Shown here piece after piece: positions 55,506-63,079 of a DNA stretch of 64,000 nt. The position numbers and the translations under genes are program-made. Source of the stretch: Arthrobacter yangruifuii. GTDB taxonomy: Bacteria > Actinomycetota > Actinomycetes > Actinomycetales > Micrococcaceae. Every line of letters starts with the position of its first letter. Within the stretch, counting starts at the first letter, position 1. The stretch spans positions 186,001 through 250,000 of the forward strand of contig NZ_VTFX01000003.1 of NCBI RefSeq assembly GCF_009192775.1. Reading direction: 5' to 3'. Under the pieces are notes generated by a model. The model ran no database searches and had not been told where the DNA came from. It was given only the letters and a program-made list of their open reading frames with translations.

Positions 55506-56099
55506 TCAGGAGGGGTACTGTCCGCGGCGGACCTGCGCCTTGGGCAGCCGGAACCGCCGCAGCTGCAGGGACCGGGAAACCCCGTACCAGACATCGCCCG
55601 GATTGGGTCCGCCGAACTTGGCGGTGAGGCGCTTCCGGATCTGGCGGCGCAGCATAAAGCTGTCTGCGATGACCAGAAGGATGAGCACCCAGAAAACGGC
55701 CATGACAATCAGCTGGAGATCCACGTTCTGGATGAAGCTCAACACGACAAACACGAGGGCGGCGATCATGATGAACTCACCGACATTCCAGCGGGCGTCC
55801 ACGATGTCCCGCACGAACCGGCGGTTGGGCCCCTTGTCCCGGAGCGGCAGGTAGCGTTCTTCGCCGGTGTCCAGGGCACGGCGGGTCTTCATCCGCTCCT
55901 CACGCAGCGCGTCCCGGTTGGCGGCCTTGGCGGCGTTGCGGTCATCCGGAACCAACGGGCGCCGGCGTGCAGCTACCTGGTCTTTGCGGCGGGGCGTGGG
56001 GGCACCTTTTCCCACCCTCGCGTTGGCTGCTTCGTTAGCAGCAGCTGCCTGGTCCACAGTTTCCTGCGCGGTGGGCGCTTCATTCTTTCGTCCGAACAC
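55506..56099 (-). CDS. DUF3043 membrane protein
   Basis: This is a 197-residue actinobacterial protein of the DUF3043 family, function unknown. The N-terminal half is hydrophilic and highly charged (RRPLVPDDRNAAKAANRDAL, then LREERMKTRRALDTGEERYL). Two adjacent transmembrane helices lie at about residues 108-148 (GEFIMIAALVFVVLSFIQNV; LQLIVMAVFWVLILLVIADS). A basic C-terminus (RLPKAQVRRGQYPS) follows, so both termini are probably cytoplasmic. It is divergent from the M20 peptidase gene with only 38 bases between starts. Confidence 0.88.
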   Translation of the reverse strand: MFGRKNEAPTAQETVDQAAAANEAANARVGKGAPTPRRKDQVAARRRPLVPDDRNAAKAANRDALREERMKTRRALDTGEERYLPLRDKGPNRRFVRDIVDARWNVGEFIMIAALVFVVLSFIQNVDLQLIVMAVFWVLILLVIADSFMLRRQIRKRLTAKFGGPNPGDVWYGVSRSLQLRRFRLPKAQVRRGQYPS

Positions 56100-56137
56100 A
56101 TCCCAAGGATACCGTGAAAGATTGTAGGGTTTTGGCT

Positions 56138-57553
56138 ATGACTTCCAATCCCACCCCAGACGTAACCCCCTCGTCCCCGGATATCCACGAGGACGCCCTC
56201 CGCTCAAGTGTGGCCGGTGATTTCCCCCGGACCGTGGAGCAGCTTAAGTCCCTGGTCAGCATTCCGGGCATCGCTTGGGACTCCTTCGATCCCGAGCACC
56301 TTAACCGCAGCGCCGCCGCCGTTGCGGACCTGATCCGCGAAGCTGGCATTGAAGACGTGCAGATTCTCCGCGTCGATAACAACGGCACACCCGGCGGCCC
56401 CGCCGTCGTCGCCCGCCGGCCTGCACGGGCCGGGGCGCCCACCGTCCTGCTCTATGCCCACCACGATGTCCAGCCGCCCGGAGACCCGGACCTCTGGGAC
56501 TCGGAGCCCTTCACCGCCGAGGAACGCAATGGCCGGCTCTACGGCCGCGGCGCCGCCGATGATAAGGCGGGCATCATGGCGCACATCGGGGCCCTGCGTG
56601 CACTGGAGGACGTCCTGGGCGAGGAATCCGGCGTCGGCGTCACCCTGTTCATTGAGGGGGAGGAAGAAGCCGGCTCGCCGACGTTCCGCACCTTCCTGGA
56701 GACCTACCAGGATCTGCTCCGCGCAGACGTCATAGTGGTGGCGGACTCGGGTAACTGGAAAGTGGGCGTTCCGGCGCTCACCACCAGCCTGCGCGGCCTG
56801 GTGGACGGCACCGTGGAGGTCCAGGTCCTGGACCATGCAGTGCACTCGGGTATGTTCGGCGGGCCGGTGCTGGACGCGCCCACCCTGCTGGCACGGCTGA
56901 TTGCCACCTTCCATGACGACGCCGGCGACGTCGCCATCGCCGGCCTGGTAGCCTCCGACGACGCCGCGGTGGATTACCCCGAAGCGGACTTCCGCGCGGA
57001 TTCCTCCCTGCTCGAGGGCGTGCAGCTGGCCGGCACCGGTTCCATTGCCTCCCGCCTGTGGACCAAGCCCGCCCTCTCGATCATCGGCATCGACGTGCCG
57101 ACGGTCGCCATGTCCTCCAACACCATCCAGCCCAAGGCCCGGGCGAAGTTCAGCCTGCGGCTGGCGCCCGGGCAGAGCCCCGAGGCGGCCATGGACGCGA
57201 TCCGGGCGCATGTCGAGGCCCATGCACCCTTCGGCGCCAAAGTCACCTTCACCCCGGGGGAGCAGGGCAACGCCTTCGCTACCGACACCAGCGCCAGTGC
57301 CGCACGCACTGCACTCTGGGCCCTGGAACGGGCATGGGGAGTGGAACCGGTGGAATCCGGGATGGGCGGCTCCATTCCGTTCATTTCGGACCTTGTGGAG
57401 CTGTTTCCGGAAGCACAGATCCTCATCACCGGCGTCGAAGATCCCGATTCCCGTGCGCACAGCGCCAACGAGTCGCTGGACCTGAACGACTTCCGCAACG
57501 CCATCCTGGCTGAAGCGCTGCTCCTGGCCCGGCTGGGAGCCGTAGCCGGCTAG
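56138..57553 (+). CDS. M20-family dipeptidase (PepV/CNDP-like)
   Basis: This is a 471-residue M20 metallopeptidase. Zinc ligands appear at YAHHDVQPPGDPDLWD near residue 110, GRGAADDKAGIMAHI near residue 143, EGEEEAGSP near residue 178 (general base Glu and ligand), and ADSGNWKVGVP near residue 204. A dimerisation/lid domain is inserted at about residues 215-375. Likely substrates are dipeptides, including D-amino acid-containing ones, in peptide scavenging. The frame extends to 56114, but ATG at 56138 has AGGG at good spacing. Confidence 0.9.
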   Translation: MTSNPTPDVTPSSPDIHEDALRSSVAGDFPRTVEQLKSLVSIPGIAWDSFDPEHLNRSAAAVADLIREAGIEDVQILRVDNNGTPGGPAVVARRPARAGAPTVLLYAHHDVQPPGDPDLWDSEPFTAEERNGRLYGRGAADDKAGIMAHIGALRALEDVLGEESGVGVTLFIEGEEEAGSPTFRTFLETYQDLLRADVIVVADSGNWKVGVPALTTSLRGLVDGTVEVQVLDHAVHSGMFGGPVLDAPTLLARLIATFHDDAGDVAIAGLVASDDAAVDYPEADFRADSSLLEGVQLAGTGSIASRLWTKPALSIIGIDVPTVAMSSNTIQPKARAKFSLRLAPGQSPEAAMDAIRAHVEAHAPFGAKVTFTPGEQGNAFATDTSASAARTALWALERAWGVEPVESGMGGSIPFISDLVELFPEAQILITGVEDPDSRAHSANESLDLNDFRNAILAEALLLARLGAVAG

Positions 57554-57566
57554 GAGAGGGGCGGGT

Positions 57567-57602
57567 AGATGCCGGGCGGGAATTCTTTTACGCCCGGCAT
57601 CT
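57567..57602 (+). terminator. Stem-loop after the M20 peptidase gene
   Basis: AGATGCCGGGCG and its complement CGCCCGGCATCT form a perfect 12-base stem around a 12-base loop. The U-tract is weak, but the position just after the stop fits a terminator. Confidence 0.65.
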
Positions 57603-57708
57603 GTTAGATCGATGGGGGTCAGTCGACGTACCATTGAGGCACTGGTCCGGCCCGTGGCAGGCGCCCAAAGTCTGCCGCGGAAAGACCAGCTGAGGAAAGA
57701 GAGAAACT

Positions 57709-58089
57709 ATGAGCGTTTCCACCAGCGAAAACACGACCACTGCAGCCGAGGCCGAGCTGCCCGTCCATGAGGTGCTGCTGTCGGATGTAGCCGCGCAGAA
57801 GGTCCGCAGTCTGCTGGAGCAGGAAGGCCGCACAGACCTCCGTCTCCGTGTGGCAGTCCAGCCCGGAGGCTGCTCGGGACTGATCTACCAGCTGTACTTC
57901 GACGAGCGCGTCCTGGACGGCGATGCCGTCCGTGACTTCGACGGCGTGGAGGTCATCGTGGACAAGATGAGCGTCCCGTACCTGTCCGGCGCATCGATCG
58001 ACTTCGAGGACACCATTTCGAAGCAGGGGTTCACCATCGACAACCCCAATGCCGGCGGCTCATGTGCCTGTGGAGATTCCTTCCACTAG
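57709..58089 (+). CDS. erpA: A-type iron-sulfur carrier (ErpA/IscA/HesB family)
   Basis: A-type carriers take Fe-S clusters from the SUF scaffold to apoproteins. The 126-residue protein has the three conserved cysteines: QPGGCSGLIYQLYFDE near residue 62, and the C-terminal GGSCACGDSFH (C-x-C). It has an N-terminal extension of about 20 residues before the A-type domain. The gene is followed by the ctaC-ctaD-ctaF cluster, which suits delivery of clusters to respiratory enzymes such as the Rieske protein. The choice of ErpA over IscA is by size and context. Confidence 0.88.
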   Translation: MSVSTSENTTTAAEAELPVHEVLLSDVAAQKVRSLLEQEGRTDLRLRVAVQPGGCSGLIYQLYFDERVLDGDAVRDFDGVEVIVDKMSVPYLSGASIDFEDTISKQGFTIDNPNAGGSCACGDSFH

Positions 58090-58201
58090 GACCCGTGGCT
58101 GCGGCGGCCCGTAACAGGAGCATTAATGGCCCGGCGCGGCGGTGATCTGTCACTGGATCGCCGCGCGTACGGGTAAGCTCTACACGTAGTAGTAAAACTA
58201 A

Positions 58202-58239
58202 TGTCCGTCACCGGGAACTTTTTTGTCCCCGGCCGGACA
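58202..58239 (+). other. Extended stem-loop in the ctaC 5' region
   Basis: TGTCCG-N3-CCGGGAAC, a T-rich loop, then GTCCCCGG-C-CGGACA form a long interrupted stem about 33 bases before the ctaC start. It may be a structured leader or a terminator-like attenuator. Confidence 0.5.
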
Positions 58240-58271
58240 GCACTTGCACGCAACAAGAGGAAGGGCCGTCT

Positions 58272-59129
58272 GTGAGTTCGCAGGACCGAACCAGCAGCCG
58301 ACGCGCCAGGATCTTAAAGATCTCAGCCGCAACGTCGGCCGGCGCGTTGTTTTTATCGGGGTGTTCATCAGAGGCTCAAACGGGCTGGTTGCCGTCGGAC
58401 CGCGACACCACTAACCACACCGGCCGGATTATTGACCTGTGGGTCAACTCGTGGATTGCCGCCTTGGCGGTTGGTATCCTCACCTGGGGTTTGATCCTGT
58501 GGTGCATGGTTGCCTACCGCCGCCGCAAGAACGAGACCGGGTACCCCCGCCAGCTCAGCTACAACCTGCCGCTGGAAATCTTCTACACGGCGGTTCCGCT
58601 GTTCATGGTTCTGGTGTTGTTCTACTTCACCAATCAGGACATCAAGGCCATTAACGCCACCAGTAATGACCCGGACCGGGTCATTATTGATGTGCGCGCC
58701 AAGCAGTGGTCCTGGGACTTCAACTATGTCAATGAAGACAAGTACTACCAGGGCACGCAGGTGAACCTCGACGGCAATGAAGTGTCCGCCGACGAGTTCC
58801 CCACCCTGGTGCTCCCTGTTGACAAGACCATTGAACTGCAGCTGAACACCCGCGATGTCCAGCACTCCTTCTGGGTGCCTGCCTTCCTGCAGAAGATGGA
58901 CATCTACCCCGGCCGCACCAACGTCATCACCCTCGAAACCGGCAAGACCGGCACCTTCGACGGTAAGTGCGCCGAGCTTTGCGGTGAATACCACTCCGAA
59001 ATGCTCTTCAACGTCGAGGTACTCCCGGAAGACGAGTACGACGATTACGTCGCCGGGCTGCCCAGCGGTCAGGTCACCGGGGAATACGACCGCACGTACA
59101 ACTCAGAATCAAGCGAAGTTAGGAGGTAG
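58272..59129 (+). CDS. ctaC: Cytochrome c oxidase subunit II
   Basis: Subunit II takes electrons from cytochrome c (the QcrC part of the bcc complex in Actinobacteria) through the CuA centre. The 285-residue protein has a lipoprotein-type signal with lipobox LFLSGCSS near residue 30, two transmembrane helices (about 58-80 and 98-120), and a periplasmic cupredoxin domain. The CuA ligands appear as CAELCGEYHSEM near residue 236. GGAAGGG precedes the GTG start. ctaD follows with nine bases between. Confidence 0.94.
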   Translation: MSSQDRTSSRRARILKISAATSAGALFLSGCSSEAQTGWLPSDRDTTNHTGRIIDLWVNSWIAALAVGILTWGLILWCMVAYRRRKNETGYPRQLSYNLPLEIFYTAVPLFMVLVLFYFTNQDIKAINATSNDPDRVIIDVRAKQWSWDFNYVNEDKYYQGTQVNLDGNEVSADEFPTLVLPVDKTIELQLNTRDVQHSFWVPAFLQKMDIYPGRTNVITLETGKTGTFDGKCAELCGEYHSEMLFNVEVLPEDEYDDYVAGLPSGQVTGEYDRTYNSESSEVRR

Positions 59130-59138
59130 GAGGACGCT

Positions 59139-60863
59139 ATGACTACTCTCGAATACACTTCGGAAGATTCCGGCACCAGGGTTGCACCCCGCGTAGTACC
59201 CGTCTCCAAGGGACGTATCGTCGTCAACTGGATCACCTCCACTGACCACAAGACGATCGGGTACATGTACCTGATTGCCTCATTTATTTTCTTCTGCCTC
59301 GCAGGCGTGATGGCCCTGGTCATCCGCGCGGAGCTGTTTGAGCCCGGCATGCAGATCCTGCAGACCAAGGATCAGTACAACCAGCTGTTCACGATGCACG
59401 GCACCGTGATGCTGCTGATGTTCGCCACCCCGCTGTTCTCGGGTTTCGCCAACGTCCTCATGCCCCTGCAGATCGGCGCACCGGATGTCGCCTTCCCGCG
59501 GCTGAACGCCCTGGCGTTCTGGTTCTTCCTCTTCGGCAGCACCATCGCCGTCGCCGGCTTCATCACCCCGCAGGGCGCTGCGTCCTTCGGCTGGTTTGCC
59601 TACACGCCGCTGTCCAGCACCACGTTCTCTCCGGGCGTCGGCGGTGACCTGTGGGTCTTCGGGCTGGCACTGTCCGGCTTCGGTACCATCCTCGGTGCCG
59701 TCAACTTCATCACCACCATCATCTGCATGCGTGCTCCCGGCATGACCATGTGGCGGATGCCGATTTTCACCTGGAACACCCTGGTGACGGCCATTCTGGT
59801 CCTGATGGCGTTCCCGCCCCTGGCAGCAGCACTGTTCGCCCTGGGCGCGGACCGGCGCTTCGGCGCTCACATCTTCGATCCGGAGCGCGGCGGTGCCATC
59901 CTGTGGCAGCACCTGTTCTGGTTCTTCGGCCACCCCGAGGTCTACATCATCGCGCTGCCGTTCTTCGGCATCGTGTCCGAGATCTTCCCGGTGTTCAGCC
60001 GCAAGCCGATCTTCGGCTACAAGGGCCTGGTGTACGCCACCATCGCCATTGCCGCACTGTCCGTGACGGTCTGGGCGCACCACATGTACGTGACCGGCGC
60101 CGTTATGCTGCCGTTCTTCGCCTTCATGACGATGCTGATTGCGGTGCCCACGGGCGTGAAGTTCTTCAACTGGATCGGCACCCTGTGGCGTGGCTCCATC
60201 ACGTTCGAGACACCCATGCTGTGGAGCATCGGCTTCCTCATCACGTTCCTCTTCGGCGGCCTGACCGGCATCATCCTGTCTTCGCCCCCGCTGGACTTCC
60301 ACGTCTCGGACACCTACTTCGTGGTGGCGCACTTCCACTACGTCATCTTCGGCACCGTGGTCTTCGCAATGTTCGCCGGCTTCTACTTCTGGTGGCCCAA
60401 GTGGACCGGAAAGATGCTCAACGAACGCCTCGGCAAGATCCACTTCTGGCTCCTGTTCATCGGCTTCCACGGCACCTTCCTCATCCAGCACTGGCTGGGT
60501 GTCCTGGGCATGCCGCGCCGTTACGCGGACTACCTGGTGGAGGACAACTTCACCGCGATGAACCAGTTCTCCACGATCGCCTCCTTCGTCCTGGGTGCCT
60601 CGATGATCCCGTTCTTCTGGAACGTGTACATCACCTGGCGCCACGGCAAGAAGGTTGAAGTGGATGACCCCTGGGGCTTCGGTGGATCGCTCGAGTGGGC
60701 TACGTCCTGCCCGCCCCCGCGCCACAACTTCACCTCCCTTCCCCGAATCCGTTCGGAGCGTCCGGCACTGGACCTGCACCACCCGGAGCTGCAGCAGCAC
60801 GTCACTGACGATTCCGCCGCTGCCAAGGTCTTCGGCCCCGGCGACCGGAAGGAAAAAGCATAA
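59139..60863 (+). CDS. ctaD: Cytochrome c oxidase subunit I
   Basis: This is the catalytic heme a/a3-CuB subunit of aa3-type oxidase. The 574-residue, twelve-helix protein carries the heme and CuB histidines: [31 protein letters not shown] (with the crosslinking His/Tyr pair), [10 protein letters not shown], and [13 protein letters not shown]. The HPEVY and the Tyr/Lys pattern mark an A-type oxidase. The C-terminus has the actinobacterial extension ([20 protein letters not shown]). AGGAGG precedes the ATG. It overlaps ctaF by one base. Confidence 0.96.
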   Translation: MTTLEYTSEDSGTRVAPRVVPVSKGRIVVNWITSTDHKTIGYMYLIASFIFFCLAGVMALVIRAELFEPGMQILQTKDQYNQLFTMHGTVMLLMFATPLFSGFANVLMPLQIGAPDVAFPRLNALAFWFFLFGSTIAVAGFITPQGAASFGWFAYTPLSSTTFSPGVGGDLWVFGLALSGFGTILGAVNFITTIICMRAPGMTMWRMPIFTWNTLVTAILVLMAFPPLAAALFALGADRRFGAHIFDPERGGAILWQHLFWFFGHPEVYIIALPFFGIVSEIFPVFSRKPIFGYKGLVYATIAIAALSVTVWAHHMYVTGAVMLPFFAFMTMLIAVPTGVKFFNWIGTLWRGSITFETPMLWSIGFLITFLFGGLTGIILSSPPLDFHVSDTYFVVAHFHYVIFGTVVFAMFAGFYFWWPKWTGKMLNERLGKIHFWLLFIGFHGTFLIQHWLGVLGMPRRYADYLVEDNFTAMNQFSTIASFVLGASMIPFFWNVYITWRHGKKVEVDDPWGFGGSLEWATSCPPPRHNFTSLPRIRSERPALDLHHPELQQHVTDDSAAAKVFGPGDRKEKA

Positions 60864-61264
60864 TGAAGGTTGAGACTAAGCTCTTTGCTTACATGACGCC
60901 GTTCTTCATCGTCGTCGGCGTGGTGTACGGATACATGGTGGAGTGGACGGAACCCGTCGGCTACCTGGCCCTGTTCCTCACCGGCGGCATGTCCGGCATG
61001 ATCGCCTACTACATCGGCTTCACCGGAAAGCGGGTCGGTCCCCGTCCCGAGGACCGTCTGGACGCTGAGATCCATGAAGGCTCCGGCGAGCAGGGCTTCT
61101 TCAGCCCGTGGAGCTGGTGGCCGCTGCTGCTGGGTGCCTCCGCCGCCATTGGCTTCCTGGGCATGGCAGTGGGCTGGTGGGTACTGTACATCGGTGCCGG
61201 CCTGGCCGTCGTCGCACTGGTCGGCTGGGTCTTCGAATACAGCCGCGGTAACCACGCCCACTAG
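60863..61264 (+). CDS. ctaF: Cytochrome c oxidase subunit IV (actinobacterial CtaF)
   Basis: CtaF is the small actinobacteria-specific subunit of the aa3 oxidase in the bcc-aa3 supercomplex. The 133-residue protein has four hydrophobic helices: KLFAYMTPFFIVVGVVYGYM, VGYLALFLTGGMSGMIAYYI, and two near residues 85-125 (WWPLLLGASAAIGFLGMAVG; YIGAGLAVVALVGWVFEY). The ATG overlaps the ctaD stop as TAATG, implying translational coupling. A strong terminator follows. Confidence 0.93.
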   Translation: MKVETKLFAYMTPFFIVVGVVYGYMVEWTEPVGYLALFLTGGMSGMIAYYIGFTGKRVGPRPEDRLDAEIHEGSGEQGFFSPWSWWPLLLGASAAIGFLGMAVGWWVLYIGAGLAVVALVGWVFEYSRGNHAH

Positions 61265-61282
61265 GGCTGGCAGACAACGCAT

Positions 61283-61320
61283 AAGGGAAGGGTCCGCAGG
61301 TAACTGCGGGCCCTTCCCTT
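61283..61320 (+). terminator. Intrinsic terminator after ctaF
   Basis: AAGGGAAGGG-T-CCGCAG, GTAA loop, CTGCGG-G-CCCTTCCCTT form a long stem with one mismatch pair, 18 bases past the ctaF stop. Confidence 0.8.
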
Positions 61321-61470
61321 ATGTCGTTAAGACTTCACGCGCCGGCAGGCACCGGGGGAGGGGGCGGGCGGTGATGCCGGTATTCTTAGACGGCAGCAGT
61401 TTTCCCAGCCGAAGGGGCGGAAGAGAAGTATGTTCAGCAATGGTCCGTCCACTATGGCTCCCGTCCTCCG

Positions 61471-62268
61471 GTGAGCAACCACAGGCTCCGGCTTCTCACC
61501 GAGGGCATTGACCCCGGTGCAGGCATTGCCAAACACGTGCAGCTGCAGGGGATCCTCCGGCGGTTCGTGGAGACGCATGCCGCGGCGGGGGAGATCATTC
61601 CCTCCGAGCGTGAACTCTCCGAACACTTTGCCGTCGCCCGCATGACCATCCGCCAGGCCGTGGACGCGCTGGTTGCCGACGGCGTCCTGGAGCGCGTCGT
61701 CGGACTCGGCACGTTCGTTGCCCGCCCCAAGATGGATCTCCAGGTGCAGCTGACCTCGTACTCGGAGGAGATGCACCGCCGCGGCATGGTGCCGGACGCT
61801 CACGTCCTGAGCTTCGAGCAGATCGGCGCCTCGCAGCTGGTGGCACGCGAACTCCACATCGAACCCGGCCAGCCGGTCATTCGCTTCCGGCGGCAGCTGC
61901 TGGCCGACGGCGAGCCCATGAGCGTGGATGAGAACTTCATTCCGTCGCACTATGTGCCGGGCATCCTGGAAGAGCAGCCGCCGACGTCGTTGTACAACGT
62001 CCTCAGCGAACGCTACGGGCTGGTGATGGAATGGGGCGAGGACACCATCGAGGCGACGGCGGCGTCGGCGTCCATTGCCCGCCTGCTTAACGTCGAGCTG
62101 GGTGCGCCGGTGCTGAAGATCCAGCGCCACGCCTACGTCTCACGCGCCATGGTCGACTATTCGGTGTCCTACTACCGTGCTGACCGTTACAAGCTCTGGG
62201 TGCCCCTCCAGCGGCCCGGAGTGCGCACCCCGCGTTCATACCACCCGCACCGGCACCGGCCCGCCTGA
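61471..62268 (+). CDS. GntR-family regulator (HutC/UTRA subfamily)
   Basis: This is a 265-residue ligand-responsive repressor. The N-terminal winged helix contains IIPSERELSEHFAVARMTIR and VDALVADGVLERVVGLGTFV. The C-terminal UTRA domain (about residues 95-250) contains VQLTSYSEEMHRRGMVP, HIEPGQPVIRFRRQLLADGE and PMSVDENFIPSHYVPG, typical of HutC/DasR-like regulators that bind sugar phosphates or similar ligands. The GTG start is assigned from the N-terminal pattern. The target genes are not evident; the gene stands alone after ctaF. Confidence 0.87.
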   Translation: MSNHRLRLLTEGIDPGAGIAKHVQLQGILRRFVETHAAAGEIIPSERELSEHFAVARMTIRQAVDALVADGVLERVVGLGTFVARPKMDLQVQLTSYSEEMHRRGMVPDAHVLSFEQIGASQLVARELHIEPGQPVIRFRRQLLADGEPMSVDENFIPSHYVPGILEEQPPTSLYNVLSERYGLVMEWGEDTIEATAASASIARLLNVELGAPVLKIQRHAYVSRAMVDYSVSYYRADRYKLWVPLQRPGVRTPRSYHPHRHRPA

Positions 62269-62330
62269 GCCTGCCCCGGGGGCCCGCAGCCCCTTACCCT
62301 AACCCCACTGCAAGGAAGAGGAACAGCACC

Positions 62331-62888
62331 ATGATCACCATTCGGATGTACAAGCGCGACGACGCGGGAGTGCTCCATTTCCGCGAGGCACTCTATGACG
62401 AAGACGACGCCCAGCTCATGCTCACCTCCGGGACGGTCGGACACGAGGGGTCCGCAAAGGTCCAGGACGTGGCTCCGGAGGCGGCGGAGGATCTGCTGCA
62501 CGCCTTCGCGGTTGCCTCGGAGGCGGACGGGTACGCAGAGATCGAACCGGAGGAGCAGCACTGGGTAATTGTCCAGTACGCGCTCAAGACCGCAGCCGGC
62601 ACCGAACGGGACCGCTACCTGGAGCACAAGGCCACCCAGGCGATCTCCTCGTACTTCCTCTGGCGGGGACTGGGGGAGGTGGACCACACGGAGTTCGCGC
62701 CGCGCAAGCTGAACATCTACTGCCTGGTCCCCGACGTAAACAAGGCCGTGGCGGGGCTCAAGGTGGTCCTGCGTGATCCGCTGCTGGATTTCACCAAGCT
62801 CACCATCGGGTCCGCACCCGTGGCGGAACCGGCCGCGCTGAAGCAGCGCCATCCGCTTCCCGCCAAGCGTCCCTTCACCCTGGCCTAG
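62331..62888 (+). CDS. Conserved protein of unknown function, possible WGR-like N-terminus
   Basis: The family is not recognised. This is a soluble, 185-residue acidic protein with no signal peptide or membrane segment. The first 65 residues (MITIRMYKRDDAG, then SGTVGHEGSAKVQDVAPEAA and AEDLLHAFAV) have a pattern of short strands, a G-x-x-G-x-x-G turn and a helix reminiscent of WGR nucleic-acid-binding modules, but the Trp is missing. The rest contains IEPEEQHWVIVQYALKTAAG and HTEFAPRKLNIYCLVPDV. It follows the GntR gene by 62 bases and could be co-transcribed with it. Confidence 0.8.
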   Translation: MITIRMYKRDDAGVLHFREALYDEDDAQLMLTSGTVGHEGSAKVQDVAPEAAEDLLHAFAVASEADGYAEIEPEEQHWVIVQYALKTAAGTERDRYLEHKATQAISSYFLWRGLGEVDHTEFAPRKLNIYCLVPDVNKAVAGLKVVLRDPLLDFTKLTIGSAPVAEPAALKQRHPLPAKRPFTLA

Positions 62889-62925
62889 CCGGGGACTGCG
62901 CCCGGCGCCTGCCGGTACCGCCTGG

Positions 62926-62988
62926 TAGGGGACTGTGCCGCCCGTAGGGGAGGGTGCCGCCCGCCGGAGAGGATGCCGCCCGCCGGAG
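62926..62988. repeat. 19-bp tandem repeat, three units and a partial fourth
   Basis: Units begin at 62926, 62945 and 62964, each ending TGCCGCCCG, with a six-base start of a fourth at 62983. They lie between the unknown gene and the qcrB terminator in non-coding DNA. Confidence 0.8.
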
Positions 62989-63020
62989 CTGCGGGGCCCA
63001 GCAGGGCAGATAGAACATGC

Positions 63021-63059
63021 AAAGAGGGCCCGACCGGATGATCCGGTCGGGCCCTCTTT
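63021..63059. terminator. Bidirectional terminator between the unknown gene and qcrB
   Basis: AAAGAGGGCCCGACCGGAT and its complement form a perfect 19-base stem around one base, with CTTTCTCTG on the plus side. It is 20 bases past the qcrB stop on the minus strand. Confidence 0.85.
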
Positions 63060-63079
63060 CTCTGCGTCAGCCTTTGAGG

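Noticed and set aside
57650-57670. DasR-type operator upstream of erpA
   Set aside because: ACTGGTCCGGCCCGTG matches only one half-site of the consensus.
59280-60800. Long minus-strand frame opposite ctaD
   Set aside because: Shadow of a highly conserved oxidase gene; no plausible start or domain.
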